Below, one piece after another: positions 1 to 6,569 of a stretch of 8,935 nt of DNA (position 1 is the first letter of the stretch; the number at the start of each line of letters is the position of its first letter). The stretch spans positions 1 through 8,935 of the forward strand of contig CAYFIR010000184.1 of the NCBI GenBank assembly GCA_964343195.1. The letters run 5' to 3'. Source of the stretch: CAYVAP01 sp964343195 (GTDB taxonomy: Bacteria > Bacteroidota > Bacteroidia > J057). Below the pieces are notes generated by a model, which did not search any database, had not been told where the DNA came from, and was given only the letters and a program-made list of their open reading frames with translations. Position numbers and translations under genes: made by a program.

Positions 1-183
1 TCTTTTTTACATAAACCTTTGATAAACAGTCGGTAATACCCGAAACTCACGTTGAGGAGTAAAAGTCAGCAGTGGCATGAGCTTTCAACCTGGAGGTTCC
101 AGGGATTGTTTGATGGGGAAAATGGAAGAAGGCAGGTCGCTTTGCTGTGAGCAACCGAAGCAAGTCAGCAGGTAGAGCAAAGA
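1..183. other. Non-coding left edge, downstream of the VLRF1 gene
   Basis: No credible gene is seen. Two small inverted repeats are present: CCTGGA/TCCAGG at 89-94 and 98-103 with a 3-nt loop, and CTTTGCT/AGCAAAG at 140-146 and 176-182, starting just after the stop codon of the minus-strand gene. Neither is followed by a T-run on the minus strand, so neither is a convincing intrinsic terminator. Confidence 0.5.
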
Positions 184-861
184 TTAGTTGTACCGCAAAA
201 GCCTTCCCTGGAGCACAAACTCATTGATCCGCATCATCTCGGCGTGGTCGGGGACGTGGACGTTGGTGGGCACCTTGATGAGACGGGGGTCTTTTTTCTC
301 AAATGGCGGCGGTACCTGCGAACCAAACAGCAGCCCCCATAGCTGTGGGGTACAACTGTAGAGGATGCGTTGCGGCTCCAGGTCTTCTTCCCATTCGGTG
401 AGGCGTTCGTTGATTTCTTCGAAAAATCGCACCGTATTCGCCAGCCGGATGCGGCTACCCGCCTTGGATTTGCCTCGGGTATTGAGGTAGCTGATCTGGG
501 CTTTGCCCCGCTTTTGGCGCTTCATGTACTTCTTGAATGCCTTGTGAAAAACCACTTCGCCTTCCTCAAAATACCCCAGAGCCGCTGCCCCCAATTGGAT
601 GAGCATGATCACGTAGCTGGGCGGTTCTTCGGGTACTCGCTGGAGGTAAGTCTTCAGGTCGAGGTCTTCCTCTGTGATGGCGGGGAAAGGCAGGGGCAGT
701 TTAAGTTCAAAATTGGGCTGTCCCTGCTCGTTGTATTGGCCTACAAGGTGTTTTTTGCGATCCAGACCGAGCGGAATGCCTTCCTCCACCCACTCGGTAA
801 GCAGTTCGAGGGTTTCTTCATAATCCAGCCGCTGTTCTGTGGGAGAAGCTTGCTCAGCCAT
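184..861 (-). CDS. Vms1-like release factor (bacterial VLRF1 family), predicted peptidyl-tRNA hydrolase
   Basis: A 225-residue protein that resembles the VLRF1 domain of eukaryotic Vms1/ANKZF1, which cleaves peptidyl-tRNA on stalled large ribosomal subunits; I recall a Bacteroidota-specific branch (bVLRF1). Visible similarity, from the ATG: a hydrophobic strand at 83-98 (YVIMLIQLGAAALGYF), then HKAFKKY at 106-112, then a basic loop ending in G119-K-A-Q122. This matches the GxxQ motif whose Gln is catalytic in Vms1 by analogy with the GGQ of eRF1. AGSRIR at 134-139 corresponds to the AGxxLRR segment that follows in Vms1. No ankyrin, zinc-finger or VCP-binding part is present. An upstream TTG at 897 would add 12 residues; ATG at 861 is preferred and leaves 40 bp to the dnaE stop, so co-transcription is likely. 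It is probably cytoplasmic and ribosome-associated. Family assignment rests on motif recall; activity is inferred. Confidence 0.78.
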   Translation of the reverse strand: MAEQASPTEQRLDYEETLELLTEWVEEGIPLGLDRKKHLVGQYNEQGQPNFELKLPLPFPAITEEDLDLKTYLQRVPEEPPSYVIMLIQLGAAALGYFEEGEVVFHKAFKKYMKRQKRGKAQISYLNTRGKSKAGSRIRLANTVRFFEEINERLTEWEEDLEPQRILYSCTPQLWGLLFGSQVPPPFEKKDPRLIKVPTNVHVPDHAEMMRINEFVLQGRLLRYN

Positions 862-901
862 AGTGGAATCAGGTAAATGTTCTCTGCAAGATAGCAAGAG
901 A

Positions 902-3871
902 TTACGGAGTGGGGCTTCTCGGGTCGGCTTGTAGCGCCAACTTCTCCAGCACCATCAGTTCCATCGAATACACCCCAAACTCCTCGGCGACCATGCCGGT
1001 GAGCAGATACACACCCGATCCACGCAGTGGGTACTGCTTGACTTCGGGCGGGAAGATGGTTACATCGAAGAAGTCCCCCGCCGGATCGACGAAATTGGCG
1101 AACTGCATGCGCTCGCCCTTGACAGTGGCAGTGGTTTTGGCGCAGATGTAGTAGCCCGCCATGCAGACTACCTTGCCCTTGTGCTGGGGAAGGTCCTGGG
1201 CGGCGACAACCTTCCTGAGTGGCTTTTCGAGCAGGTCAAAGGGCGAACAGAGCGGAAATCCCAGCAGTTCCATCTCGTCGTAGGCGTCCTCCAGGGCGGA
1301 GACGGGGAGTTCGGGTAGCTCGACGGCAGCGGTTTCCAGAGCAAAGAGCGTCTCGCGCTGAGCACGCCCCTTGCCGTTGCTGCGGTGGATCTTGGTCTGC
1401 CATAGCAGGTTGGCTTTGCTTTCGTCCGTAAAGCGAAAGGCTCCCACCCGCACCAGCAGCGTCAGTTGTGGCTCGCTGGCATCCATCCGAAAGCGAAAAT
1501 CCGAGACGTCCTCAAAATTGCCCGACTGCATCCGCTCCCGCTCGATGCCCTGGGCCATTTCCTTGTCCAGCCCCTTGATGTGCTGAAAGCCCAGGTAAAT
1601 ATCGCTCCCCTCCAGCCGGGTGGCATAGGTGCTGCGGTTGACGCAGGGTGCATGAACCGTTGCGCCCCATCTTCGGGCTTCGTGCAGGTAAAATTCGGTG
1701 GAGTAAAAGCCGCCAAAGTTGTTGATCACCGCTGTCATAAAGGCCAGCGGATAATGCGCCTTGAGGTAAAGGCTCTGCATGCTTTCCACCGCGTAGCTCG
1801 CCGAATGGGCCTTGCTGAAGCTGTACCCCGCGAAACTCTCGATCTGCCGCCAGACTTCTTCCACCGTCGCCGGATCGTATTCCCGCCTGGCACAAGCCTC
1901 GAAAAAATGAGCCTTGATACGCTCAAAAGCGGCTTTACCTCGCGCTTTGCCTGACATGGCACGGCGCAACAAATCCGCATCCGCCAGGTCCAATCCCGCG
2001 AAGCCATGCACCACCTTCAGCACATCCTCCTGATAGACCATGATGCCGTAGGTTTCGCCCAGCAACTCGGCCATTTTGGGGTGCAGGTAGGTGAAGGGGT
2101 GACCATTGTGCCGCTCGATGAAGCTGCGCATCATCCCCGAACGTGCCACGCCGGGCCGGATCACCGACGAAGCCGCCACCAGGGTGCGGTAGTTGTCGCA
2201 CTTGAGCTTGCGCAGCAGCCCCCGCATGGCAGGCGATTCGACATAGAAACAGCCCACCGTTTCGCCTACCTTCATCAGGCGCTGCACCTCTGGATCGCGC
2301 TTGAAGGTCCCCACATCGTGGATGTCGATGGCCTTTCCAGTCTGCTCCCGCACGATGTCCACCGCCTCGCGGATGTGGCCTAGCCCCCGCTGGCTCAGGA
2401 TGTCGAATTTGTGTAGACCAATTTCCTCGGCCACATGCATGTCGAAGTGGCTGATGGGCATGCCCTTGGGCGGCAGGCTGGTGGCCGTGTAGCTGTGAAT
2501 GGGCGCTTCGCTGATCAGCACGCCCCCGGCATGTATGCTCAGGTGGTCGGGCCAGTCCTGGATCTGTTGGGCGAAGTGTAGCACCTGAGCCGAGACTTCG
2601 TCCGTGCTGACGGCCTCCAGCCCCAGGGTGCTCAGGATGTCGATTTCCTGTTTGGGCAGGCCAAAGACTTTGCCCAGTTCCCGGATGGCGCTGCGCGGTT
2701 GAAAGCGCTGGTAACTGGCCAACAGGCAGGCATGGTCGCTGCGGTAGCGCTTGAGCACATAGTCCAGCACATCGTCGCGGTCGCGCCAACTGTAGTCGAT
2801 GTCAAAGTCGGGCGGCGAGGTGCGCTTGGGGTTGAGGAATCGTTCGAAGTAAAGGTTCAATTCGATGGGATCGACGTCGCTGATGCCGAGGCAGTAAGCC
2901 GCTAGGCTATTGGCCCCCGAACCGCGCCCCACGTGGAAGAAGCCCCGCGAGCGGCCATACTGGATGAAGTCCCAGGTGATGAGGAAGTAGGCGTTGAAGT
3001 CGAGCTGGTCGATGATTTCCAGTTCGCGCTCCAGGCGACGGGCGGCCTCGGGATGGTGCTTGCCGTAGCGCCAGGTGAGTCCCTCACGGGCCAGCTTTTC
3101 CAGCAGCAGCATGTCGTCGTACTTGTGCCCGGTGAAGGTCTGCTTGGTCCGCCTTTGCCCAAAGACAAAGTTGAAGCTGCACTCGCTCAGCAACCGCTCG
3201 CTGTTGGCGATGATGCGGGGATAGTCGCTAAACACCTCCATCAGTGTGTCCTGGGTAACGAATCGTTCGTCTTCTCCTGCCTGCTGGGTCTGAGTAAGTT
3301 TACCGACGAGGGTGTTGTGGTCCACAGCCCGGAGCACCCGGTGGATTTGCTGACCTTCAGCGTTGACAAAGGTGATGGGCTGCAAAATCACCAGCCGATC
3401 CTGCCGATGGCGGTAGCGGGATCGCAGCAGTTGCCGGATCTGACTGGGCCGAATGCCGAGAAACTCCCGCTCGGTGAGGCTGACCCGCTCTCGCTTTTCC
3501 CAGGGATAGATGACAAAGACATCGTTCCAGTAGGGGGGCAGCTCGGGAAAAGGCAGCTTCTGATGCGCATACTGCGAGTAGAATTCGTTGATCTCCCGAA
3601 AGCCCTGGAGATTCCGCGCCAGCGCCACATACAGTAGCTCGTCCCCCTTCCGAAACTCCATCCCGATCACCGGATCGATGCCCTTCTCCCGGCAGGCTGC
3701 CACAAAGTCATAGCAGGCCGAAGTGCTGTGGATGTCTGTCAGCGCCAGCGACCTGATCCCATGTGCCTGAGCCAGCCCCACCAGTTCTTCGACCGAGAGG
3801 GTACCATAGCGCAGGCTGAAATATGTGTGGCTGTTGAGGTAGATGGCGTTGAGTTCACTTTTAGCAAACAA
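902..3871 (-). CDS. dnaE2: DNA polymerase III alpha subunit, DnaE2/ImuC-like (probable error-prone form)
   Basis: A C-family DNA polymerase of 989 residues, shorter than replicative DnaE (about 1160 in E. coli). Domains in order: PHP at about 10-220; palm and thumb with GRGSGANS at 315-322 and PDFDIDY at 354-360, giving catalytic D357 and D359; third catalytic Asp at D490 (KFDIL); HAGG 447-450; fingers with IRPG 571-574, YQED 613-616 and FSKAHSASYA 685-694; a helix-hairpin-helix region at about 745-800; and an OB fold at about 898-980. The long C-terminal tau-binding domain of replicative enzymes is not evident. The segment at 719-745 (GGFYSTEFYLHEARRWG followed by a VNRS) resembles DnaE2 more than DnaE1. 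The PHP metal site looks degenerate, with N13 where an active PHP has the first His of its HxH. The start must be TTG at 3871, because a TGA lies two codons upstream and no ATG or GTG precedes the first PHP strand. No imuA or imuB is in the window. Polymerase identity is firm; the subfamily is probable. Confidence 0.9.
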   Translation of the reverse strand: MFAKSELNAIYLNSHTYFSLRYGTLSVEELVGLAQAHGIRSLALTDIHSTSACYDFVAACREKGIDPVIGMEFRKGDELLYVALARNLQGFREINEFYSQYAHQKLPFPELPPYWNDVFVIYPWEKRERVSLTEREFLGIRPSQIRQLLRSRYRHRQDRLVILQPITFVNAEGQQIHRVLRAVDHNTLVGKLTQTQQAGEDERFVTQDTLMEVFSDYPRIIANSERLLSECSFNFVFGQRRTKQTFTGHKYDDMLLLEKLAREGLTWRYGKHHPEAARRLERELEIIDQLDFNAYFLITWDFIQYGRSRGFFHVGRGSGANSLAAYCLGISDVDPIELNLYFERFLNPKRTSPPDFDIDYSWRDRDDVLDYVLKRYRSDHACLLASYQRFQPRSAIRELGKVFGLPKQEIDILSTLGLEAVSTDEVSAQVLHFAQQIQDWPDHLSIHAGGVLISEAPIHSYTATSLPPKGMPISHFDMHVAEEIGLHKFDILSQRGLGHIREAVDIVREQTGKAIDIHDVGTFKRDPEVQRLMKVGETVGCFYVESPAMRGLLRKLKCDNYRTLVAASSVIRPGVARSGMMRSFIERHNGHPFTYLHPKMAELLGETYGIMVYQEDVLKVVHGFAGLDLADADLLRRAMSGKARGKAAFERIKAHFFEACARREYDPATVEEVWRQIESFAGYSFSKAHSASYAVESMQSLYLKAHYPLAFMTAVINNFGGFYSTEFYLHEARRWGATVHAPCVNRSTYATRLEGSDIYLGFQHIKGLDKEMAQGIERERMQSGNFEDVSDFRFRMDASEPQLTLLVRVGAFRFTDESKANLLWQTKIHRSNGKGRAQRETLFALETAAVELPELPVSALEDAYDEMELLGFPLCSPFDLLEKPLRKVVAAQDLPQHKGKVVCMAGYYICAKTTATVKGERMQFANFVDPAGDFFDVTIFPPEVKQYPLRGSGVYLLTGMVAEEFGVYSMELMVLEKLALQADPRSPTP

Positions 3872-3880
3872 CGCTCAATT

Positions 3881-3892
3881 ACTAAATTTAGT
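3881..3892. promoter_or_regulatory. 12-bp perfect palindrome ACTAAATTTAGT, candidate operator of dnaE
   Basis: ACTAAATTTAGT equals its own reverse complement and starts 10 bp upstream of the TTG start. Its right half (TTTAGTTG, 3887-3894) pairs with CAACTAAA at 3953-3960, so related half-sites flank the presumed promoter region. The position suits a repressor site, LexA or otherwise; the binding protein is unknown. Confidence 0.4.
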
Positions 3893-3930
3893 TGACTTTG
3901 TTGCGCATAAAAAGCTGAAAATTCTGTTAT

Positions 3931-3942
3931 TTTTAGCTAAAA
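3931..3942. promoter_or_regulatory. 12-bp perfect palindrome TTTTAGCTAAAA, second candidate operator
   Basis: TTTTAGCTAAAA is perfectly self-complementary and lies 59 bp upstream of the dnaE start. A near copy of its left half, TTTTAGCAAA, overlaps the first codons of dnaE at 3859-3868. The heptamer GCTAAAA also recurs upstream of the receptor and the His-rich gene. Confidence 0.35.
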
Positions 3943-3952
3943 GATGATTTGA

Positions 3953-3960
3953 CAACTAAA
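3953..3960. repeat. Half-site CAACTAAA, inverted partner of 3887-3894
   Basis: CAACTAAA is the exact reverse complement of TTTAGTTG at 3887-3894. Together they form an 8-bp inverted repeat with 58 nt between the arms, enclosing the 3931-3942 palindrome. Confidence 0.35.
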
Positions 3961-3967
3961 ATAATGA

Positions 3968-3983
3968 GCTATGCCCCCATAGC
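3968..3983. repeat. Small perfect hairpin GCTATG-CCCC-CATAGC
   Basis: A 6-bp perfect stem with a C4 loop (G4 on the minus strand). No T-run follows on the minus strand, so it is not an obvious terminator for the receptor gene. Its role is unknown. Confidence 0.4.
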
Positions 3984-3993
3984 CACCCCGGTA

Positions 3994-4047
3994 AGCCTTC
4001 CATATCGCCAGCAAAAATTCCTGATTGAGGTAGGAAGGCTGGGCGAT
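3994..4047. repeat. Interleaved inverted repeats (A-B-A'-B')
   Basis: AGCCTTCC (3994-4001) pairs with GGAAGGCT (4033-4040), and ATCGCC (4004-4009) pairs with GGCGAT (4042-4047). The two stems interleave rather than nest. With only 1 nt between A' and B', a classical H-type pseudoknot looks sterically impossible, so the stems may be alternatives or DNA-level sites. Confidence 0.35.
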
Positions 4048-4165
4048 CCTGCTACGCGACAGTTTTCAATTCAGAATGGACTGTTTTGAGCAAGCCGTTA
4101 AGCTGGGGAGGCACCGAGGGGGCTATTCAGGGGCAAAGCACTCGTTTCGGGAGTCAGGAGATAAG

Positions 4166-6460
4166 TCAATCAAAGAAATAGCTCACCCCCAGCCGTGCAA
4201 AGCGCGGGGTTCCCGGGGTGAAGTGGATCTCCGAAACAGGCTGCGTCTCATTCATCAGGCGGGACTCGGTGTCAAACTGAGCTTCGCGCCAGGCGACGTC
4301 GGTGAGGTTTTCTATCGAAAGAGAAACCTGGAATCGCTCAGCCTGATAGCGTAGCACGGCATCCAGCAGCAGATATCCTTCTGCCACAACCGAAAAATCC
4401 TCATTCGCGGGGCGATCATCCAGGTAACGGTAGCGCAGAGAGGCTTCCAGTCCCAGCGGCAGGCGCATGGTCAGTCCGCCGATGCTGGTCAGAGCCGGAG
4501 CCAGCGGAATGTAGTCCTGCCCGGTTTCTTCGCCCAGTGCGCGCGCATAGGTGTAGTTGACATCTGCATCGGCAAAGAGCCAGGGCGTCACCTGATAGCG
4601 CATGGACAGGTCCACCCCCAGGCGGCGGGTTTCGCCACTGGGTTCTACGATGCCCGCATCCCCTACATAGACAAACTCCTGATCAAGCCACAGGCCCCAG
4701 GCCGCCGCTTGCAGCAACAAGCCAGGGAAAGGCTTCAGCACCAAGCCCAAATCAGAGCCATAAGCCCTGGGGAGAATGTCGTCGGTGGTATTGGCGAGGA
4801 TGACGCGGGTGTCGTTGGAGTGAAAGCCCGTGCCGCCGCTCAGGTACAGCCGCACCCGATCCGACAGGCGAAAGTCCAGATTCAGCTTAGGGCTGGCGAT
4901 GCCCTTGGTAACGGACTCCGGATCGTAAGCTTCGGTTAACTGGTCTTCATATTCGAAGCGAAACTGATCATAGCGCAGTCCTGCATTGACAGAGAACCAG
5001 CGCGCCACGCGCCAGCTTTGGTTGATGAAAACAGCTGCATTGGCCTGGCGCACATCGCCATAAGCCAGCCGCTCGCGCAGCTCGCTGCGGTTGAGGGTGG
5101 TGGATAGCTCGTTATCAGTAACGCGATCTCCACGCAGGCTCAGGCCCACTTCGGTGCGCATCTGGGTGCCGCCCACGGCATATTCCTGTTCGTAGGATCC
5201 GCGGTAGCCAAAGATATCGCGGGTTTCGCTCTGCCGGATTTGGTCGCCATTTTCAGGATCTTCTAGGAAGAAGGTAAAGTTGGAAAACAGCAGGAAGTTG
5301 TAGCGGCTGTAGTAAAACTGCTGCTTGATCGTGGCACCGTTGTCCTGTGTGCGGGTCAGTTGCAGGTTGAGGTTGCTGCGGCTGGTTTGGCCGCCCTCGG
5401 TGTCGTCGATAGCCCCAAAGCGACTGATCAGCCCCTGTTCCACCGCTCGCACGGGTATCTGCCCCGAGGCATCCCATTCGCTGTTGAAATGCGATGCGCT
5501 GACGGTCAGCAGGCTGCGGTCAGAAATGAGCCCCTGGTATTTGCCCAGCACATTGACGCGGGTAAAATTCTGAGGAGATTCGAAGTAGCCGTCGCTGTAG
5601 AGGTATTCGGAGGCAAAATACGCCCGATGCCGATCCTGCTGTGGCAGCAGGTCCACCATGGCCACGCCTCGCAGGGTGTTGAATTGGCCTGCTTCCAGTT
5701 TCACCATGGAGCGATCCAGTGCGTCGCGGGTGCGGAAAGCCACATAGCCAGCAGTAGCAAAGTCGCCATAGCGGGTGTCGTAGGGGCCTTTGGCAAAGTC
5801 AATGGCCTCGATGGTTTCGGGGATCAGAAAGTGTAAATCAGAATACCCCTGTCCGTGGGCGTGGGAGACCATGTTGACCGGCATGCCGTCCATGGTGAGG
5901 TTGACGTCGGTGCCGTGGTCGATGTCAAAGCCCCTAAGGAAAATTTGCTCGGCCTTGCCTCCGCCCGCGTGCTGGGCGATGAACAGCCCCGGTACGGCAC
6001 GTAGCACATCCTGGGCGTTGTTGATAGGACGTAACTGCAAATCCACCGCGCTGATGCTACCCAGCGGGCTGCCCTTTCGGAACTGGTCTTCGATGGTGAT
6101 TTCGTCGATGCGGATCTGCTTGGGAGCCAGTCCGACCTGAAGCGTAGTGCTCTGGTTGGAGTCGATGGCTATGGTTTCGATCCACGGAGCGAATCCCAGG
6201 AGGGAAAATTCCACTTCGTATTCGCCTTCTGGAATGCCGATCAGGGAAAAAGTGCCCAATTCGTCGGTGTAGGTCATCCGCTCCAGGGTTCGGAGGCTGA
6301 TCTGAACGCCATTCAGTGGGCTGCGGGTTTCGGCGTCATAGACGCGGCCACGCAGGCTGCCTTCGTGCAGGGCAAAAAGTGAGGTGCTGCCCAGCGTCCA
6401 CAGGCTCAGCAGGAGACAAACAGCCAGTAGCTGTCTGCCTTTTATCGTAAAGGTTGACAT
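4166..6460 (-). CDS. TonB-dependent outer-membrane receptor with carboxypeptidase-regulatory-like domain
   Basis: A 764-residue outer-membrane active transporter powered by TonB-ExbBD. In order: signal peptide at 1-30 with probable cleavage after SLFA; a carboxypeptidase-regulatory-like beta-sandwich at about 35-112, common in Bacteroidota receptors; a TonB-box-like DEITI at 119-123; the plug at about 136-245; then a 22-strand barrel with alternating aromatic strands, ending YFFD. The plug carries IFLRGFDIDHGTDVNLTMDG (173-192) and SHAHGQGYSD (199-208). I recall this H-rich signature from a widespread receptor subfamily without an assigned substrate. It does not look like BtuB or a SusC (no SusD partner, and too short). 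The ATG at 6460 directly precedes a good signal peptide. The gene lies 109 bp downstream of the His-rich gene on the same strand and is probably co-transcribed. Import of a metal or metal complex is inferred from the His motifs and the neighbour only. Confidence 0.92.
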   Translation of the reverse strand: MSTFTIKGRQLLAVCLLLSLWTLGSTSLFALHEGSLRGRVYDAETRSPLNGVQISLRTLERMTYTDELGTFSLIGIPEGEYEVEFSLLGFAPWIETIAIDSNQSTTLQVGLAPKQIRIDEITIEDQFRKGSPLGSISAVDLQLRPINNAQDVLRAVPGLFIAQHAGGGKAEQIFLRGFDIDHGTDVNLTMDGMPVNMVSHAHGQGYSDLHFLIPETIEAIDFAKGPYDTRYGDFATAGYVAFRTRDALDRSMVKLEAGQFNTLRGVAMVDLLPQQDRHRAYFASEYLYSDGYFESPQNFTRVNVLGKYQGLISDRSLLTVSASHFNSEWDASGQIPVRAVEQGLISRFGAIDDTEGGQTSRSNLNLQLTRTQDNGATIKQQFYYSRYNFLLFSNFTFFLEDPENGDQIRQSETRDIFGYRGSYEQEYAVGGTQMRTEVGLSLRGDRVTDNELSTTLNRSELRERLAYGDVRQANAAVFINQSWRVARWFSVNAGLRYDQFRFEYEDQLTEAYDPESVTKGIASPKLNLDFRLSDRVRLYLSGGTGFHSNDTRVILANTTDDILPRAYGSDLGLVLKPFPGLLLQAAAWGLWLDQEFVYVGDAGIVEPSGETRRLGVDLSMRYQVTPWLFADADVNYTYARALGEETGQDYIPLAPALTSIGGLTMRLPLGLEASLRYRYLDDRPANEDFSVVAEGYLLLDAVLRYQAERFQVSLSIENLTDVAWREAQFDTESRLMNETQPVSEIHFTPGTPRFARLGVSYFFD

Positions 6461-6482
6461 GAGAATTATGTGATTGAGTTAA

Positions 6483-6489
6483 GCTAAAA
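6483..6489 (-). promoter_or_regulatory. TTTTAGC motif (minus strand) in the receptor leader
   Basis: The minus strand reads CTGTTTTTAGCTTAAC, 22 nt upstream of the receptor ATG. It shares TTTTAGC with sites ahead of dnaE and the His-rich gene. It could be a shared regulator half-site or simply AT-rich promoter DNA. Confidence 0.2.
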
Positions 6490-6496
6490 ACAGAAT

Positions 6497-6556
6497 GGAT
6501 GCAGTTAGCAATGCCATAGAGGAGTTCCTCATACCGCATTCCCTTTTATTGCATCC
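6497..6556 (-). promoter_or_regulatory. Nested stem-loop leader between the His-rich and receptor genes
   Basis: Three inverted repeats nest exactly: GGATGCA/TGCATCC (6497-6503 with 6550-6556), AATGC/GCATT (6510-6514 with 6536-6540) and GAGGA/TCCTC (6519-6523 with 6526-6530). On the minus-strand transcript this is a 60-nt arm with two internal loops and an apical hairpin, ending 36 nt upstream of the receptor ATG. It could be a processing site, an attenuating leader or an RNA-binding site that sets receptor level relative to the upstream gene. It matches no riboswitch that I can confirm. Confidence 0.4.
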
Positions 6557-6569
6557 GGAATACATGTGC

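Larger units (their letters stand above)
3872..4165. other. Palindrome-rich spacer between receptor and dnaE
   Basis: No gene is seen in these 294 bases. The dnaE-proximal part (3872-3967) is AT-rich and holds two perfect 12-bp palindromes. The middle (3968-4047) holds a small hairpin and a pair of interleaved inverted repeats. The remainder up to the receptor stop is featureless by eye. The dnaE promoter should lie here. On the minus strand TTGTCA (3950-3955) is followed 17 nt later by AAATAA, a weak sigma70-like arrangement. Confidence 0.6.

Noticed and set aside
370..876. 168-residue plus-strand frame opposite the VLRF1 gene
   Set aside because: It is antisense to a protein with a recognisable catalytic motif, and it shows no domain of its own.
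1935..2789. 284-residue minus-strand frame within dnaE
   Set aside because: It overlaps conserved polymerase codons in another frame and has a skewed A/G/R/H-rich composition typical of GC-rich shadow frames.
2933..3637. 234-residue plus-strand frame opposite dnaE
   Set aside because: It lies wholly antisense to conserved polymerase sequence, with no family resemblance.
902..3871. Main replicative DnaE
   Set aside because: At 989 residues it lacks the C-terminal tau-binding extension, and its finger-region motifs are closer to DnaE2. A full phylogeny could overturn this.
3994..4047. H-type pseudoknot RNA
   Set aside because: The 1-nt link between A' and B' cannot span an 8-bp stem, so both helices are unlikely to form together in that fold.
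4076..4354. 92-residue plus-strand frame between receptor and spacer
   Set aside because: Two thirds of it is antisense to the receptor C-terminus, and it lacks any recognisable feature.
6461..6569. Cobalamin riboswitch ahead of the receptor (minus strand shows AAAAGGGAATGCGGT and later GCTAACTGCA)
   Set aside because: The fragments faintly resemble the conserved core, but no B12 box is seen, the gap is too short for a full element, and the receptor does not look like BtuB. A cobalamin-riboswitch covariance scan of 6461-6700 on the minus strand would settle it.
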